The notes under the pieces were generated by a model. It was not told where the DNA came from. It saw only the letters and a list, made by a program, of their open reading frames with translations, and searched no databases. From DATKDP01 sp035546335 (GTDB taxonomy: Bacteria; Acidobacteriota; Thermoanaerobaculia; Gp7-AA8), in the NCBI GenBank assembly GCA_035546335.1, contig DATKDP010000011.1:1-15302 (forward strand): a stretch of DNA of 15,302 bases. The letters are read 5' to 3'. The number at the start of each line of letters is the position of its first letter. Position 1 is the stretch's first letter. Below are positions 13,697 to 15,302 of the stretch, one piece after another. The position numbers and the translations under genes were made by a program.

Positions 13697-13725
13697 TTCA
13701 TCGAATTCCGCTCATGCGATATTCT
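13697..13725 (+). promoter_or_regulatory. Possible pepQ promoter
   Basis: TATTCT (13720-13725) resembles a -10 box and is preceded by TGCGA. TTCATC (13697-13702), 17 bp upstream, is a weak -35 box. It lies in the 84-bp divergent interval between the alcohol dehydrogenase and pepQ starts. Confidence 0.3.
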
Positions 13726-13756
13726 CGCCCATCAGTCCCAGGGGAGGGCGATTTCG

Positions 13757-15073
13757 ATGACGAATGTTGCGACACTCTATCCGGCACACCTGCAGACGAT
13801 GATGCAGCGGCACGACCGAGCGCTCGGCGAGACGGGGCTCGATCACGTGATGATCTACGGCGGAGCGCAGCACATGATCTTCCTCGATGACATGCCCTAT
13901 TCATTCAAGATGAATCCGCATCTCGAGAGCTGGGTCCCGGTCGTCGACAATCCCAACTGCTTTCTTCTCTACACTCCGGGAGCGAAACCGCGGCTTCTCT
14001 TCCATCAGCCGGTCGATTACTGGCACAAGCCGGCCGCGGCTCCCGTGGGGCCATGGGTGGAGCACGTGGAGGTGGAGCTGATCGCCGACCCGGTCGAGGC
14101 GCGCCGCAGCGTGCCAGCCAGAGGGAGAACCGCCTTCCTCGGCGAGTGGGACGAGTCGTTTGCGGAGTGGGGCTTTTCGGAGGCGAATCCGCAGCCGCTG
14201 CTCGACCGACTTCACTTCGAGCGTGCCTGGAAGACGGCGTACGAGATCGAATGCATGCGCATCGCCAACTCGATCGGAGCCGATGGCCATCGCGCCGCCG
14301 AGAGAGTCTTCAGAGAAGGTGGATCGGAGTACGAGATCCATCAGGCGTATCTGATGGCCACGCGCCACAACGAGGCCGATCTGCCCTACGGCAACATCAT
14401 CGCGCTCAACGAGAATGCGGCCGTCCTGCACTATCAGCACCAGGAGCGCAGCAGGCCCGAAGACGCCGTTTCGTTTCTGATCGATGCCGGCGCTTCGTTC
14501 AACGGCTACGCTTCCGACATCACGCGAACCTGGGCTCGCGACGAAGATAGCGAGTTCCAGAAGCTCATCGAATCGATGGACAAAGCGCAGCTGGAGCTCT
14601 GTTCCGAGGTGCGGCCGGGCCTCGATTATCGGGATCTGCACCTCCTCGCGCACCGAAAGATCGCGGAGCTGTTGCGCGAGCTCCGCTTCGTCGATCTCGA
14701 CGCCGAGGCGATCGTCGAGCGCCGGATCTCCAGCGCCTTCTTCCCCCATGGAGTCGGCCATTACATCGGCCTGCAGGTTCATGACGTCGGCGGCTTCATG
14801 GCCGATCGCACGGGGGAGACGATTCCGAAGCCGGAGGGGCATCCCTTCCTCAGGCTCACGCGCGTGGTCGAAGAGGGGCAGGTCTTCACGATCGAGCCGG
14901 GTCTCTATTTCATCGACTCGCTTCTGAGTGAGCTGCGCAAGAGCGCCGAGGCGAAGCACGTCGACTGGCAGCGCGTCGACTCCTTCCGCCGCTATGGCGG
15001 CATCCGGATCGAGGACGATGTGGTCGTCACCGCGGACGGGCACGAGAACCTGACGCGGGCAGCGTTCGGGTAG
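13757..15073 (+). CDS. pepQ: Xaa-Pro dipeptidase PepQ
   Basis: The 438-residue protein aligns from end to end with E. coli PepQ (443 residues), a cytosolic dimetal enzyme that splits dipeptides with C-terminal proline and also hydrolyses some organophosphate esters. The N-terminal domain has FLDDMPYSFKMNP (42-54) and PVDYWHK (85-91). The C-terminal pita-bread domain supplies metal ligands Asp243 and Asp254 (LIDAGASFNGYASDITRTW), His335 (HGVGHYIGLQVHDVGG), Glu380 (TIEPGLYF) and Glu419 (GGIRIED). ATG 13757 has GGAGG about 9 nt upstream, and homology starts at once. The gene is transcribed divergently from the alcohol dehydrogenase and is followed by a hairpin that may end the transcript. Confidence 0.95.
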   Translation: MTNVATLYPAHLQTMMQRHDRALGETGLDHVMIYGGAQHMIFLDDMPYSFKMNPHLESWVPVVDNPNCFLLYTPGAKPRLLFHQPVDYWHKPAAAPVGPWVEHVEVELIADPVEARRSVPARGRTAFLGEWDESFAEWGFSEANPQPLLDRLHFERAWKTAYEIECMRIANSIGADGHRAAERVFREGGSEYEIHQAYLMATRHNEADLPYGNIIALNENAAVLHYQHQERSRPEDAVSFLIDAGASFNGYASDITRTWARDEDSEFQKLIESMDKAQLELCSEVRPGLDYRDLHLLAHRKIAELLRELRFVDLDAEAIVERRISSAFFPHGVGHYIGLQVHDVGGFMADRTGETIPKPEGHPFLRLTRVVEEGQVFTIEPGLYFIDSLLSELRKSAEAKHVDWQRVDSFRRYGGIRIEDDVVVTADGHENLTRAAFG

Positions 15074-15107
15074 CCTCACCTTCGGTTCTTGAAACCGAAG
15101 TCTGAGG
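15074..15107 (+). terminator. Hairpin after pepQ, probable terminator
   Basis: CTTCGGTT (15080-15087) pairs with AACCGAAG (15093-15100) around CTTGA. An outer stem pairs CCTCA (15074-15078) with TGAGG (15103-15107). The hairpin begins right at the pepQ stop codon. The T-content downstream (ATTCGTCTCTC) is low, so termination may be weak. Confidence 0.5.
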
Positions 15108-15144
15108 ATTCGTCTCTCAGAGTTTGATCATAGAAGCCGGGCTC

Positions 15145-15171
15145 GGGCACGGGCACGGGCACGGGCACGGG
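15145..15171. repeat. GGGCAC hexanucleotide tandem repeat
   Basis: Four perfect GGGCAC units (15145-15168) followed by GGG form a short tandem array, preceded by the related CTCGGG. It lies in the intergenic space between pepQ and the gene entering from the right. Such arrays vary by replication slippage. Confidence 0.85.
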
Positions 15172-15210
15172 TGGCTCACTCGGTTGGGCGCCGGGATTTG
15201 ATCAATTTGG

Positions 15211-15302
15211 TCAGTTCTGTGCGATGCGGTCGAGAAAGGCCTTGTGGTCATGCGGAGAACTGAGATACTCAACTCCGACCAGGTTCAGTCCCGAAGCAGG
15301 CA
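15211..15302 (-). CDS. 3' end of an unidentified gene (partial)
   Basis: The minus strand is open from the right edge to TGA at 15211-15213 and encodes the C-terminus NLVGVEYLSSPHDHKAFLDR followed by IAQN. Only about 30 residues are visible, which is too little to name a family. The mixed acidic, basic and hydrophobic composition looks coding. The two other minus-strand frames are interrupted within a few codons of the edge. Confidence 0.45.
   Translation of the reverse strand, partial: PASGLNLVGVEYLSSPHDHKAFLDRIAQN

Noticed and set aside
13901..15079. 392-codon open frame antisense to pepQ
   Set aside because: pepQ aligns fully with a known family, and this antisense frame has no family features.

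Overview
The window is bacterial chromosomal DNA of high G+C content. It has sigma70-type promoters (TTGACG with TATTTT before tRNA-Asn; TTGACG with TAGACT before recA), a tRNA with an encoded CCA end, and housekeeping genes (recA, hslV, hslU, a DksA/TraR-type zinc-finger gene). The gene content together with many palindromic repeats suggests a free-living Gram-negative-like lineage, possibly Acidobacteriota or a relative. That placement is a guess, because no marker here fixes the phylum.

Layout. Positions 1-2144 hold small genes: a DNPH1/Rcl-type nucleotide hydrolase (268-714, +), tRNA-Asn(GTT) with its own promoter, a 46-residue zinc-ribbon protein (994-1134, +), a DksA/TraR-family protein (1226-1579, -), and an AbrB/VapB-type antitoxin (1701-1961, -) followed by a broken remnant of its VapC/PIN toxin. 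Positions 2145-7757 are a minus-strand block read as recA, an intrinsic terminator, an RluA-family pseudouridine synthase, hslV, hslU, and a succinate-semialdehyde-type aldehyde dehydrogenase. The genes from the RluA-family gene onward are tightly spaced and look like one operon. Positions 7979-8710 (+) encode a multi-pass membrane protein of unknown function. Positions 8711-12643 are an accessory, repeat-rich stretch with a small cupin gene (9222-9578, +) and a 763-residue protein (9851-12142, -) that joins an alpha/beta-hydrolase (lipase-like) domain to a subtilisin-type S8 protease. Positions 12644-15302 hold a zinc alcohol dehydrogenase (-), a divergent pepQ-type Xaa-Pro dipeptidase (+), a hairpin, a GGGCAC tandem repeat and the 3' end of another gene.

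The most unusual content is a set of interspersed palindromic repeats, called R1, R2 and R3 here. R1 (about 84 bp, long hairpin) occurs five times. One copy sits just after the membrane-protein stop codon, one just before and one just after the cupin gene, and one just after the protease stop codon, where its hairpin plus T-run looks like a terminator. The fifth copy lies inside the pseudouridine synthase gene and is translated in frame as exactly 28 residues within an extra C-terminal loop. R2 (about 85-90 bp) occurs four times, including an inverted pair around an R3 hairpin cluster upstream of the protease gene. R3 is a short GC hairpin found three times, twice joined to R1. The hydrolase-protease gene is bounded on both sides by these repeats and is the best candidate for an undescribed functional unit. 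Its only visible partner is itself: both enzymatic domains are in one polypeptide, joined by a segment that may be a protease prodomain.
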